Assembly: GCA_028274465.1 (NCBI GenBank) | Contig: CM051455.1 | Location: 69,856,985 to 69,920,984 of the forward strand | DNA: 64,000 bases | From: Plantago ovata | Lineage: Eukaryota; Streptophyta; Magnoliopsida; Lamiales; Plantaginaceae | Reading direction: 5' to 3' | In this document: positions 22,277 to 31,994 of the stretch, piece by piece | Layout: every line of letters begins with the position of its first letter | Numbering within the stretch: position 1 is the first letter of the stretch | Notes under the pieces: generated by a model | Databases searched by the model: none | What the model saw: the letters and a program-made list of their open reading frames with translations, nothing else | What the model was told of the DNA's origin: nothing | Position numbers and translations under genes: made by a program

Positions 22277-22685
22277 GAGCCATGCCATGGGAAAGGAGCA
22301 TTCCCGTATGATTTCTATGAAATATTGGAGGGGGATCGATTACAACCATGTCAAGAAGAGTGACCTCGTTAGATGTGCGTTCGAGCCAAGGGGTTTTCCA
22401 ACAACGTTGTGGATTATCCAAGAGGAGGAGCTAGAGTACACCTGGAGTGAGGACTCATATGCCTATTCATGCACCACCGAAGGGACAGAAACCATTATTA
22501 CGTCAGCACTCCATCACGAGAACTGCAAAGTTCGAGTGAACTGGAAGGCACCGGGACAGTCTTGCCGCGACGGATTCAATCTTGAGTCCGCAGTTGCTCG
22601 AAGATTCCGAAGTGCTAGCTTGGTTCCAAAACATAACGACATGGGTGCCCGGCCCCTCTTAGGGGTACCCCTTGCCTGCCTCTAA
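22245..22685 (+). CDS. ORF2 of element A, conserved protein of unknown function
   Basis: A 146-codon frame from the first ATG. If the preceding intron is removed, the start would be the ATG in GCCATGGG (near 22287), a good plant initiation context, giving about 132 residues. The most conserved block is MKYWRGIDYNH, followed by SDLVRCAFEPRG, SYAYSCTTEG, CKVRVNWKAPGQ and VPKHNDMG. Two minus-strand relatives (43898-44341 in C, 53414-53854 in D) are open at almost the same length. I recognise no known family, signal peptide or membrane span. It sits where some Athila elements carry an env-like gene, but nothing in it looks like an envelope. A captured host gene piece is an alternative. Confidence 0.6.
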   Translation: MSCEVLTVVCRSHAMGKEHSRMISMKYWRGIDYNHVKKSDLVRCAFEPRGFPTTLWIIQEEELEYTWSEDSYAYSCTTEGTETIITSALHHENCKVRVNWKAPGQSCRDGFNLESAVARRFRSASLVPKHNDMGARPLLGVPLACL

Positions 22686-22863
22686 AGGGAGCATCATATA
22701 GACATCGGTCGGATCAACAGTAGAGAATGTGGTCGACATTGGAAAAAATGGTGGAAGACTTCTAAGTATCCGAGCAGCTTACTGAAACCTTCTCGTGGTG
22801 TAAAACGTTGGAGGGGGAGGTCCTGATACCACTACCCTTTCCCCTTCAACGGTTCACATCCTA

Positions 22864-23073
22864 TTGGAGGGCTTCAGGATGGAGGATTACATAACAGAAG
22901 CGGCCAATCTTGAAGATTCCCTTCGACACTGCAACTCTACTAGTGACGATGTGCGTGACAGTAGTGACAATGAAGGCCATACGGGCAATGATGATACTAA
23001 TGGAGGAGTTGTTCCTATCCGGCCTATGATTGAAACTACCACGCATACCAGAAGACCTGATGACGCTCTATAA
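22864..23073 (+). CDS. Small acidic ORF (69 aa) of element A
   Basis: Starts MEGFRMED and is rich in Ser, Asp, Asn and Glu in the middle (NSTSDDVRDSSDNEGHTGND). Open relatives of 69-72 codons lie at 43501-43719 (C) and 53026-53235 (D), in the same place relative to ORF2. Function unknown. Conservation of a start, a stop and the acidic core in three insertions favours coding, but the frame is short. Confidence 0.45.
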   Translation: MEGFRMEDYITEAANLEDSLRHCNSTSDDVRDSSDNEGHTGNDDTNGGVVPIRPMIETTTHTRRPDDAL

Positions 23074-24655
23074 AGCTCCCAGAGCAGGCCCAATAACTCA
23101 CAAGCAGCATACTCAGCCGACCGAGGCCAAACCATGGGGTAACATCTAGTATCACATCTTATTTCCTCATTTTCTTACTGCTAGGGACTAGCGTTAATTT
23201 CATGAGGGGGGATGGGATTTAAGTGATCTGATGTTGTTAGTTTGGAGCTTGGTATTGGTAGGATGAGTATAATACCTTGCATGCTTTATCCGTCTACATT
23301 TGCATTTGCACGTTTACCGCTTTCTTAGATTTTTTAGGTTGCATTCACTGCATTCACTACATTCATCCTAGGATAGTTTTGCATGTTTTATATGGAGTTT
23401 ATTGCCGAATTTTTTGAAATTTTTTATTGGGTAGATCAACCAACTATGCCATTAATCGTATGCTTCATCTCTATGAATTTGTTTGAGGTTTTTCTCGCTT
23501 GGCTTGTCACATTTATTTATTACACTTAGTTAAGCATGGTAGTCTCGACATCACTTAGTGGTGTTTTCTCTACTGCGGTTCACGAAGGCCTTTATAATTG
23601 GATGATGCATGTTAGGGTCTTATGGTTGTTTTCCGGAGTAATTATGTACCTAAGGGGCAACAAGTCTTCACCATGCTTTGAGATTGCTAAATGCCTAGGA
23701 AGGAGGTAGTGTGAGGTTGTGTGATCCTTTGTTTATAACCTATTCTTCCGAATAGGTTTGGGGAGGGGGTTACACCATCATTAGACTTGTTTTTGTTTTT
23801 CATTTTCGTATCGTGAGTTTGTTTTTTCTTTTTCCGTAAATTTTGTACTCCAACCTATTCTTTCGAATAGGTTTGGGGAATTCGTGTGAGTCATTTTATT
23901 TCCCTCTTTGTTATGCTACTGTTGGCTAAAAAAAAAGGAAAAAAAAATCGAAAAAAAGAAAAAAGATTCCAGGAAAAGAAAAAAAATCTGGAAAGAAAAA
24001 AAGATAAAAAAAGGAAGAAAAGACCCCAAAGAAGGGTCCAAAAAACAAAGCCAAATAGCAGTTAGCAAAGTGTTGAGTCTTTTCCATTCTTGTAATGTTC
24101 GTAATCGTGTTTTTCCATTTTTTATCTTTTTTGTCTTGAGTGTCATCTGTTCTAGACCACCCTCGTCTTGCCATTCAGGAAGTGGTGAATAGCTTAAGAC
24201 TTTACTTGAGAGATGGGTAGAATAGGGGAGAGTTATCTTTTATAGGGAACCCTCCTTCGTTTGATGAGAGCCAGTACTGGTTCGACCTCTTTTGAGGAAA
24301 AGTCTTAACATGGTGGAACAGCAGTAAATCCTCAGTTTCATAGGCACGGGGCAACCATTTGTATCTTAGCATGCTTCATTACGTCGTCACTGACTAGGCC
24401 CAGGTAGAGAATGTTACGGGAGACTATCTTGTCTTGACATAAGTGCTTATGTGGATGTGTATAAGTCAATCGAGGTATTCTTCAACCTATATTCATGCTT
24501 TGATTTATATGGTTTTTGTTCATATGTTTTTGGGTAGATTCAGTAGATTAGTTCATTTTATTTGGCATGAAACTCCATTTTGTGTCTTGCATGTTTTTTG
24601 TATTAGAGTCTAGCTTAGTTGCTTGAGGACAAGCAAAGGTTCGGTTTGGGGAGTT
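23074..24655 (+). other. 3' region of element A: purine tracts, twin hairpins, homopurine stretch
   Basis: No gene supported. Features in order: a purine-rich tract CATGAGGGGGGATGGGATTT (23201-23220); hairpin AACCTATTC-TTCC-GAATAGGTT (23737-23758), followed at once by TGGGGAGGGGG; the same hairpin with loop TTTC (23852-23873), followed by TGGGGAA; an A/G-rich stretch of about 135 bases (23927-24062) ending in a small GACCC/GGGTC hairpin (24022-24038); and the polypurine tract GGTTTGGGGAGT (about 24644-24655) before the 3' LTR. All but the first recur in B, C, D and E. Confidence 0.75.
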
Positions 24656-25928
24656 TGATGAATGTGTATTTTACACTTTCATTCAAGTCTTTTCCACCTA
24701 TTTTAGCTATCCTCTATGATAACTTAGCTATATTTTAATGCATTTTATTAGAATAGTGTCACGTTTCCCTTTAGATTTTATTTTACAGGTTTTGGTTGAA
24801 ATTCGAAGATTTCCGGGCAAATATATTGAAGTTGACAAGGAATTGGTGTTCCAGAAGCCTATTTGGAGTATGTGAAAGTTTCCGGATAGGATTTGAAGTC
24901 TAGAGGCCGAATCTGGAGGTTAGAAGGCTACTAGAAGTCAGAAACCGAGTCCGAAAAGGGGAAGAAATCCAAAACCGCGTCGAAAACGCGGAATTCCACG
25001 AAAAACACGCCGGGCGAACCGCCGCGCGTGTGGGGCGAACCGCCTCACAGTATTTCGAAGCCTATATATAGTTGCTCAGTTTTCTCCGAAATTCATATCT
25101 TTCCGGACCTACTTTCTCACCTCCCTCTGTAGTTTTAGGTAGGGACTTCCCAGAGCCTGTTCTGGGGGTCCGTAGCTTAGGGGACTCTTTTTCATAGCAG
25201 TTTGGAGCTCGTAGGATCGCAATCATCCGGAGATTGACAACCTTCGGTAACTTTGTATCTTACAATTTTATTCTACTTATTTTATTATATTCTTTCAACA
25301 TGTTTTCTTCTATGATTTCTGTTGATTGCATGCCTATTATGAGTAGCTAAACTTATCGTTGGTGGTAGTATGTGAATTCTTAGCGAAGGGAAGATAATCA
25401 TGCTAATGGCTATATCGTGCATTATACTCCGTGTCATTGCTTTATTTCGTTGATCAGGCACAGCCTAAATTCTCGTATGTTGTATTAATTATTATGCACA
25501 ATTGGACACTTGTCGACCTGTGTGCGAGTTTATCTTCGTAGTGTTGAATAATTACGGAACACATTAGGACAACAATGATTGACTTGTCAGACCAATTATC
25601 TTCGTAGTGCTTAATCTTTACAACCAGGACACTAGACCGATTCAAAGATCTCTATGCAAGACCGAGGAATTTATGCATGATTATCGACCCGTTATGTTAA
25701 GAAGGATCATACTATCACAAATCTCCATTATCTACTAGAAAAACCCTTTGCTATCTGTCTGATGTTTTTATATTCTAATTAAATTTGATAAAGCTAGTTA
25801 TAGTCCTGAGAGAATGACACTCGAGTCATTCTACTGCTACACTACGGTTTTCGTTGTAGTTGTAGATTGCCTTTGGCTAATTACAAATTTATTTGACTGA
25901 ATCCGGAGCACGACATCCGCGTTCATCA
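24656..25928 (+). repeat. 3' LTR of element A
   Basis: 1273 bases, TGATGAA...TTCATCA, directly after the purine tract GGTTTGGGGAGT and directly before target duplication TCCAT (25929-25933). It matches the 5' LTR at 17605-18898 with roughly 2-3% differences by eye. Confidence 0.93.
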
Positions 25929-26157
25929 TCCATCATTAATGACAGTGACCATCTGATCACTAATGGCCTCAAGATGTAGCATCATGTTGTTTCGTCATTT
26001 TTCGTAGTTTTCCAACTTCAGCAAGGGAGCATCTCCTAAAGACATCATGTCAGCAAAGCACTACCAAACTGATCAAGTGAGAGTGATTTACGGAAAACAC
26101 CTAAGGGGATCTAGGTTCAGTGTTGAAGGTTAAAGAACCTCCAGCTCTGATACCACT
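25929..26157 (-). pseudogene. gag: Gag N terminus and leader of Sirevirus copy 1
   Basis: Minus strand. After the primer site there is about 90 bases of leader, then a gag start near 26052 with the copia-type opening around GDAPLLKLENYEK and LHLEAISD. The piece stops at element A and resumes at 17604. The first five bases (25929-25933) are the right-hand target duplication of A. Confidence 0.75.
26144..26155 (-). other. Primer binding site of Sirevirus copy 1 (initiator tRNA-Met)
   Basis: The minus strand reads TGGTATCAGAGC two bases after the 5' LTR end. This is the standard plant copia primer site complementary to the 3' end of initiator methionine tRNA. It fixes which LTR is 5'. Confidence 0.93.
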
Positions 26158-27732
26158 TGTTGGTCCCTTTAAACAACAAGAAAAGACTAGAGGGGGGGGG
26201 GGGTGAATAGTCTTTTCAAACTTTCATCGTTTAAAACTTTCTCAGCAAGTACTTATTACTTTTCAGTAATGAGTTTGCTGATACTTAACTTTCTCAGCAA
26301 GCGCAAGTTACTTTGCAGTAACTAGGTTTGCTGATACTGAAAATCAGAGAGCGGAAGTCTTTGATACAATAAGTGCTCTTTCAGTAAATGAATGTTTCAG
26401 CAAGTGATGTGAGTGACTGTGTACAGATAGATGTGATTTGCTGAAAACCAAGTACAGTAAGTAAATCACACAAACATTTTTATAGTGGTATCTGAGAGTG
26501 GCGTAATCTCTCAACTAATCCACTTTGTCCTTTCTAGGACTGAATCCACTAAGATAAGATTGAGGTTCCTTACAACACCTATCTAGAGCGATTCAAACAG
26601 AAACCAAAGCACACTTGCTTCGTCTCCAACCTAATCTAGAGAACGTAACCTTGTTCTCCACCAAACTTGGTACTTTTAATCAGCAAAGCTATGCTCGATT
26701 AAGTTCCCCCTGAATATCACGCCTGAAAGGGTGTATTTTCAGTTAGAGAGGTTTGGGATGAGAAAACTTAATTATAACTTATTCAGTTACAACAAGTAAT
26801 CTAAGAAACAAAACTTTGAATACTTTGCAGTAAACAAGTTTGATTGTTTCTGGTGTCAAGACTTGTTCTTGTTCGAAAGAAAGAAAGAACACTTAACTAA
26901 TTTCTTAGTTGTGTAAATTCTACTTCTTCACAAGTAGCTTTTACAAGCTTTAAGTCTTGGAACGGATCAATGGCAGTAGAGAGTATTGAAGGGTTTGTGA
27001 GTTTAAGCACAAGTGAGAGTATGATCACGTTGTTGACACACTTCAATTCGTTGCTGGATGACCTCTATTTATAGTGAAAATAAGGAGCCGTTTGAATTTC
27101 AAATTCTAAGGCTTTTGTTCCTTAAAATGTCACTATCTTGCTTTTGTACTTTCAGCAGCGTCCTTGTTTGTCTTCTAGTCTTCATGTCCTTCGCGTGCAT
27201 GCTTTGCATTTAATGCTTATTTGAATAGAATTCAAATAGTAACATTGGAGCGCAAATGCAAGTACTTTCAGCAAGAGGTCACATATGTTCCATCAGCAAG
27301 TGGTCAGTCCCACTTTCAGCAAGCACAACCTACTCTGTCGTTAGATTTTTCACTTATGCAAGCTGTTGCTGGAGTTTCCACTTTCTGAGCAACATGTGCC
27401 TTTGTAGATACCAGTCTTCAGAAATCTTCTAGTCTTCAGTCTTCGAAATCTTCAAGATTCTGAGCGGTTCTAAATGCTTCAATAGTTTGTTTGTAAAAAC
27501 AAAGTACATCATCAGCAAATGCTTCAATAGGTTGTATTTCTTTTCAGAAAACAAGATACATCATAAGCTTTAAAACCAACCTATCTAGCACCTAACTAAG
27601 TCTTCAGCAAACGTTCCTCTTTTACAATGTCCTGAAAATTCTAAATTCCTATGGACCTTAAGAGTACTAGTTACTGGACTTTCCTTGATTTAGCATGGTT
27701 AATTGCTCATCAAAATTACAAGTTTCCTAACA
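26158..27732 (-). repeat. 5' LTR of Sirevirus copy 1
   Basis: 1575 bases, plus-strand ends TGTTGGTCCC and CTAACA, pairing with 4145-5660. Contains the U5 hairpin (26180-26217) with a run of twelve G at 26192-26203. Flanked at 27733-27737 by target duplication GAGTT. Confidence 0.92.
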
Positions 27733-27737
27733 GAGTT

Positions 27738-28790
27738 GTAGGAAAAAGAGAGTTTTTCTTTTTTACCGGAGGTACATTGAATTCAGAGCACAGGCTAGAA
27801 AATTTGTAGAGAAAGGAAATGTGAGTTAAATAATTTTGTCTTTCTCTAACTCTTTATTTATATTGTGTCTCTGTTGTGTGAGAAGCTCAATAATTTTGAG
27901 TTCTCAGCAAGGGTAAAACAGAGATTCAACTATGTTAGTGGAGCCTTTGCATTAAATGCATAGTGGTCCACTAACAAAAATCGTCACAGCATACTTTCTC
28001 TTTGTAATATCAACCGTTGGATCAAAAACGGCTTTAAAATCAATGGACACGATTGTATTTCATGTCATGATTAACAGCGAGTTTATCTGTGCCACGATTA
28101 ACGTCACAAATTGATTTTACCTTGATTCACGGGATTTGATCCTTTTTACTCCAACGCTAATTGCTTGCTGAAGTAAATGAGAATCTTTTCAGCGATTTTA
28201 ATCAATTTGACTTTGGCACTTACCTTTTTATGTAACAAGCCTTGTATTTGCTGAAAATTCCCCCTTAATCAAATATCTCATATTTCTTTGAGTTAAAAGA
28301 TATTTCTGAGTTCCCGTCTCAGCAAATTCTTTTTATATTGAGATATCTATAGGTAAAATTCGAGAAGTATTCTTGCTCTTTGCTGAGTTCCTGTCTCAGG
28401 TTTTTCTTTTGATACTTGAATACCTGTTTAAGTATCTTTGATTGTCTGAATACCAGTTTCAGCAATCTTTAAAGCTTTTCCTTTGCTGAGTACCCGTCTC
28501 AGGAAGTGATCAAGTTTCCTCAAAAATACCCGGTTTGAAGGAATTACTTGCTGAATGCCTGTTTCAGCAATCATTTAGTGAACTATCATTTCTTTTTAGA
28601 AGAAATCAGTGGAAGGGACTTTATACATGTAAGCATAATTTGGCTTGCTGAATGCCTGTTTCAGCAATCTACCAAATGTATCTCTTACTATTGAGGTAGT
28701 TCAATCAATCCAAGGTTATACCTAAGCATTGCGAACCTATTATATGGTAGGGGCTTGGTAAAGATGTCAGCAACTTGATCATCAGTACCT
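27738..28790 (-). other. pol-env spacer of Sirevirus copy 2 with hairpin repeats
   Basis: No gene supported. It aligns with 11140-12050 of copy 1. Holds perfect hairpin units TTGCTGAA-TGCCTGT-TTCAGCAA at 28548-28570 and 28645-28667, weaker relatives from about 28300, and a polypurine-like tract (AAGGGGGAA on the minus strand, 28258-28266). Confidence 0.7.
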
Positions 28791-30892
28791 ACTTTCACAA
28801 CCTCAATGCCTCATTTTTCCACATGATCTATAATTAAATGATGTCTAATATCAATGTGCTTCGTTCTTGTGTGGAACTTAGGATTTTGCGTGATAGCAAT
28901 AGCACTTGTATTATCACAAAAGATTGGTGTTTTCTTTGCAGAAATACCATAATCTCTTAATTGTTGTTGAATCCATTGGATTTGAGTTGTGCAACAACCA
29001 ACCGCAATGTACTCAGATTCAGTAGATGAATTGGCAACACAGGTTTGCTTCTTGCTGAACCATGATATTAATCTAGTACCTAGAAACGGACAAGTTCCAG
29101 AAGTACTTTTTCTATCAAGAGTTGATCCTCCATGATCAACATCAGAATAACCAACCAATTCCAATCCAGAATCTTTAGGATTCCATAATCCAACATTGAT
29201 TGTAACTTTGACATATTTCAGTATCTTAAGTGCCTTTTTGTAGTGTGATTCTCTTGGATCAGATTGGAATCTTTCACACACACAAACAGCATACTGAATG
29301 TCAAGTCTACTTGATGTTAAATACAGCAAAGAACCAATGAGCTTCCTATACTTGTGTTCATCAACACTCTTATCTTGTTTAGTATAGCCCAATTTGGTAC
29401 CAACGCTCGTAGGGATCTTTTCATGTTTTTCTTCCTCTTTGATCTTGAACTTTATGAGCATTCCTTTTGCATACTTTGCTTGATTTATGAATATTCCATC
29501 TTTGAGTTGCTTGACTTGCAATCCTAGGAAATAATTCAATTTACCCATCATACTCATTTCAAATTTGTTTGTCATGAGTTTGGAAAAATCATCACAAAGT
29601 TGCTTGTCCTTAGATCCAAATATTATGTCATCCACATAAATCTGGACTAAGAGTATTTTACCATCATGGTTCATGGTAAATAAAGTTTTGTCAACTTCAC
29701 CTTTCTTGAAACCATTGTCTAGCAAGAACTTAGCTAAGGTATCATACCAAGCTCTTGGTGCTTGCTTTAGACCATATACAGCTTTCTGAAGCTTGTATAC
29801 CATCTTGGTTTCTAAGGGAAGTTCAAAGCCAGGGGTTGTTCCAAGTAGACTTCTTCCGCAAGTTCACCATTTAGGAATGCACTTTTAACATCCATTTGAT
29901 AAATAATGAAGTCATTGCGAGCAGCAAAGGCTAAGAAAAGCCTAATTGCATCCAATCTTGCAACTGAAGCATAAGACTCATCATAGTCTAATCCTTCAGT
30001 CTGACAGTAACCTTGAGCAACTAAACGTGCTTTGTTCCTTGTTACTTCTCCAGACTCACTCAGCTTGTTTCTGAACACCCACTTTGTACCCATTGCTTTC
30101 TTTCCTTCAGCAAGGGGTACAAATTTCCAGACTTTGTTCCTTTTAAATTGATCCAGTTCTTCTTGCATTGCCTTGATCCATTCAGAATGCTTTAAAGCTT
30201 CTTCTATGGTCTTGGGTTCAATTTCTGAAACAAAGCAAGAGAACAAAGCTTCTACTTCTGACATTTGCTTCTTCAGCAAGTTCTTGATTAGTAGATACTT
30301 TGGATCTAGTCACTTGGCGTTTGTCAATATCACCAATCATATCCGTAGAGGGATGATCTCTAATCCATTTATTAACAGGTTTTCTGCTCTTTGGATCGGG
30401 ATAAGTTTGCTCTTCAGCATGTGACTCTTCAGTATGTACTTGCTCAGTACTACTGGTATTTTGTTGTGTCTCTGCTGAGATTGGTTCATCAGCAACTGCT
30501 TGTTCAGCATTGCTGTTTTGAGGTAACTTGTGAGCAGGCACATGAAGTTGCATAGTTTCAGCAACATCTGGAGCAACCGCGTCTTTTGTTGGAAATTCTT
30601 TGTCATGAACTATTTTTATCTTGTCATGACTCGGTGGAGGAGAGTCATTGTCAGAATCATCATTTAGTTCAATTGATTTGACTTTTCTAGCATCAGATTC
30701 ACTTCTTTGCTCGTGTATGAGTAATTTCTTCATACAATCTGATATTTCTTCTTCAGCAGGAACTCCTTGTGATTTGTCGTAGAATACAACATGCACTGAT
30801 TCTTCGATCTTTTTTTCCTTTTTGTCGTAAACTCTATAAGCTTTACTATGCAAGGAGTAACCAAGAAATATCGCTTCGTCTGCCTTTGGTTG
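28791..30892 (-). pseudogene. pol: Pol of Sirevirus copy 2, reverse transcriptase and RNase H part
   Basis: Matches copy 1 pol. The reverse transcriptase shows [22 protein letters not shown] and the YVDD box near 29630-29645. RNase H shows [25 protein letters not shown] and CDNTSAIAI. Upstream is the variable integrase-to-transcriptase linker rich in Glu, Thr and Ser. The piece ends where element B inserts (AAATG, 30893-30897). Broken, with a few breaks besides the insertions. Confidence 0.88.
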
Positions 30893-30897
30893 AAATG

Positions 30898-31994
30898 TGA
30901 TGAACGTTGTCAGGGTTCAATCAAATAATATTTGTAATTTAGCCAAAGGCAATCCACAACTACAACGAAAACCGTAGTGTAGCAGCAGAATGACTCGAGT
31001 GTCGTTCTCTCAGGACTATAACTAGCTTTATCTATTTAATAAGAAAATATAAAACAGCAGATAAAAAGCGATAGGGGGTTTTCAAGCAGATAATGGAGGT
31101 TGGTGATAGTATGGTCCTTCTTAACATAATGGGTCGATAATCATGCATAAATTCCTCGGTCTTGCATAGAGATCTTTGAATGAATCTAGGGTCCTGTTGT
31201 AAGTATTGTGCACTACGAAGATAGTATGGGTCTGACCTGTCAATAACTAACGTCCTATTGTGTTCCGTAATCATTCAACACTACGAAGATAATTAAGTCT
31301 GATTGGCCGACAAGTGTCCTAGTGTGCATAATGATCAATACAACATACGAGAATTTTGGTGTTCAACTCATCAACGAAATAAAGCAATGACACGGAGTAT
31401 AATGCGCGATATAGCTATTAGCATGATTATAAGATACAAAGTTACCGAAGGTTGTCAATCTCCGGATGATTGTGATCCTACGTGCTCCAATCTGCTATGA
31501 AAAAGTATCCCCTAAGCTACGGAACTCCCAGGACAGGCCCCGGGAAGTTCCTACCTAAAACTATAGAGAGAGGTAAGAAAGAAGGCTTGGAAAGATATGA
31601 ATTTCGGAGAGAAAACTCGCAACTATATATAGGCCCGGAATTCCTCTGGGGCGGTTCGCCCGAGAGCTGGGGCGGTTCGCCCCCCAGTGTAAACGCGAGA
31701 TTTTCGCGTTTTCGACGCGGTTTTGGATTTCTTCACCTTTTCGGACTCGGTTTCAGACTTCTAATGGCCTTCTAACCTCCAGATTCGACCCCTCGACTCC
31801 AAATCCTATCCGGAAACCTTCAGATACTCCAAATAGGCTTCTGGAACACCAATTCCTTGTAAACTTCAATATAATTGCCCGTAAATCTCCGAATTTCAAC
31901 CAAAACCTGTAAAATAAAATCTAAAGGGAAACGTAGAGGATAGCTAAATTAGGTGAAAAAGACTCGAATGAAAGTGTAAAATACACATTCATCA
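30898..31994 (-). repeat. 3' LTR of element B
   Basis: 1097 bases, TGATGAA...TTCATCA on the plus strand. It is shorter than the 5' copy. TATA box (ACTATATATAG) near 31622-31632 and GC palindromes (GGGGCGGTTCGCCC) at about 31648-31685. The minus-strand purine tract GGTTTGGGGAGTT abuts it at 31995. Confidence 0.92.

Larger units (their letters stand above)
17605..25928 (+). mobile_element. Element A: non-autonomous Athila-like LTR element (gag-protease only)
   Basis: 8324 bases with LTRs 17605-18898 and 24656-25928, both starting TGATGAA and ending TTCATCA, and target duplication TCCAT. Inside, in order: primer site, gag with zinc knuckle and protease, a GC palindrome cluster, an intron-like segment, ORF2, a small acidic ORF, and a long 3' region with twin hairpins and a purine-rich tract. 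No reverse transcriptase, RNase H or integrase is present. LTR family and leader match element B, the likely enzyme donor. The LTRs differ by roughly 2.5% over about 400 bases by eye. gag-protease has a small number of breaks; ORF2 looks whole. Confidence 0.92.
4145..27732 (-). mobile_element. Sirevirus copy 1 (Ty1/copia), near-complete, interrupted by element A
   Basis: Minus strand, in order: 5' LTR 26158-27732, initiator-tRNA-Met primer site 26144-26155, gag (26052-25929, then 17604-15422 across element A), pol 15416-12036, a spacer with hairpin repeats, an env-like region 11131-8621, a second 3' ORF 8516-5925, a polypurine tract, and 3' LTR 5660-4145. Without element A it is about 15.3 kb, long for copia and typical of Sireviruses with extra 3' genes. 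The LTRs differ at about 3% of sites over 560 bases compared by eye, i.e. roughly one million years. pol and the last ORF are uninterrupted; gag and the env-like region have several breaks. Confidence 0.9.

Noticed and set aside
21245-23140. Possibility that the ORF2 unit is an independent host gene lying between two elements
   Set aside because: It is inside one element with a clean target duplication, and recurs in the same position in C and D. A captured origin remains possible.
23908-24192. Lys-rich or Phe-rich frames in the homopurine stretches (also near 32513, 42417, 51949, 58407)
   Set aside because: Direct result of homopurine/homopyrimidine DNA. Not conserved as proteins.
26144-26155. 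tRNA gene at the primer site
   Set aside because: Only the 12 bases complementary to the tRNA 3' end are present; no cloverleaf or A/B boxes around it.
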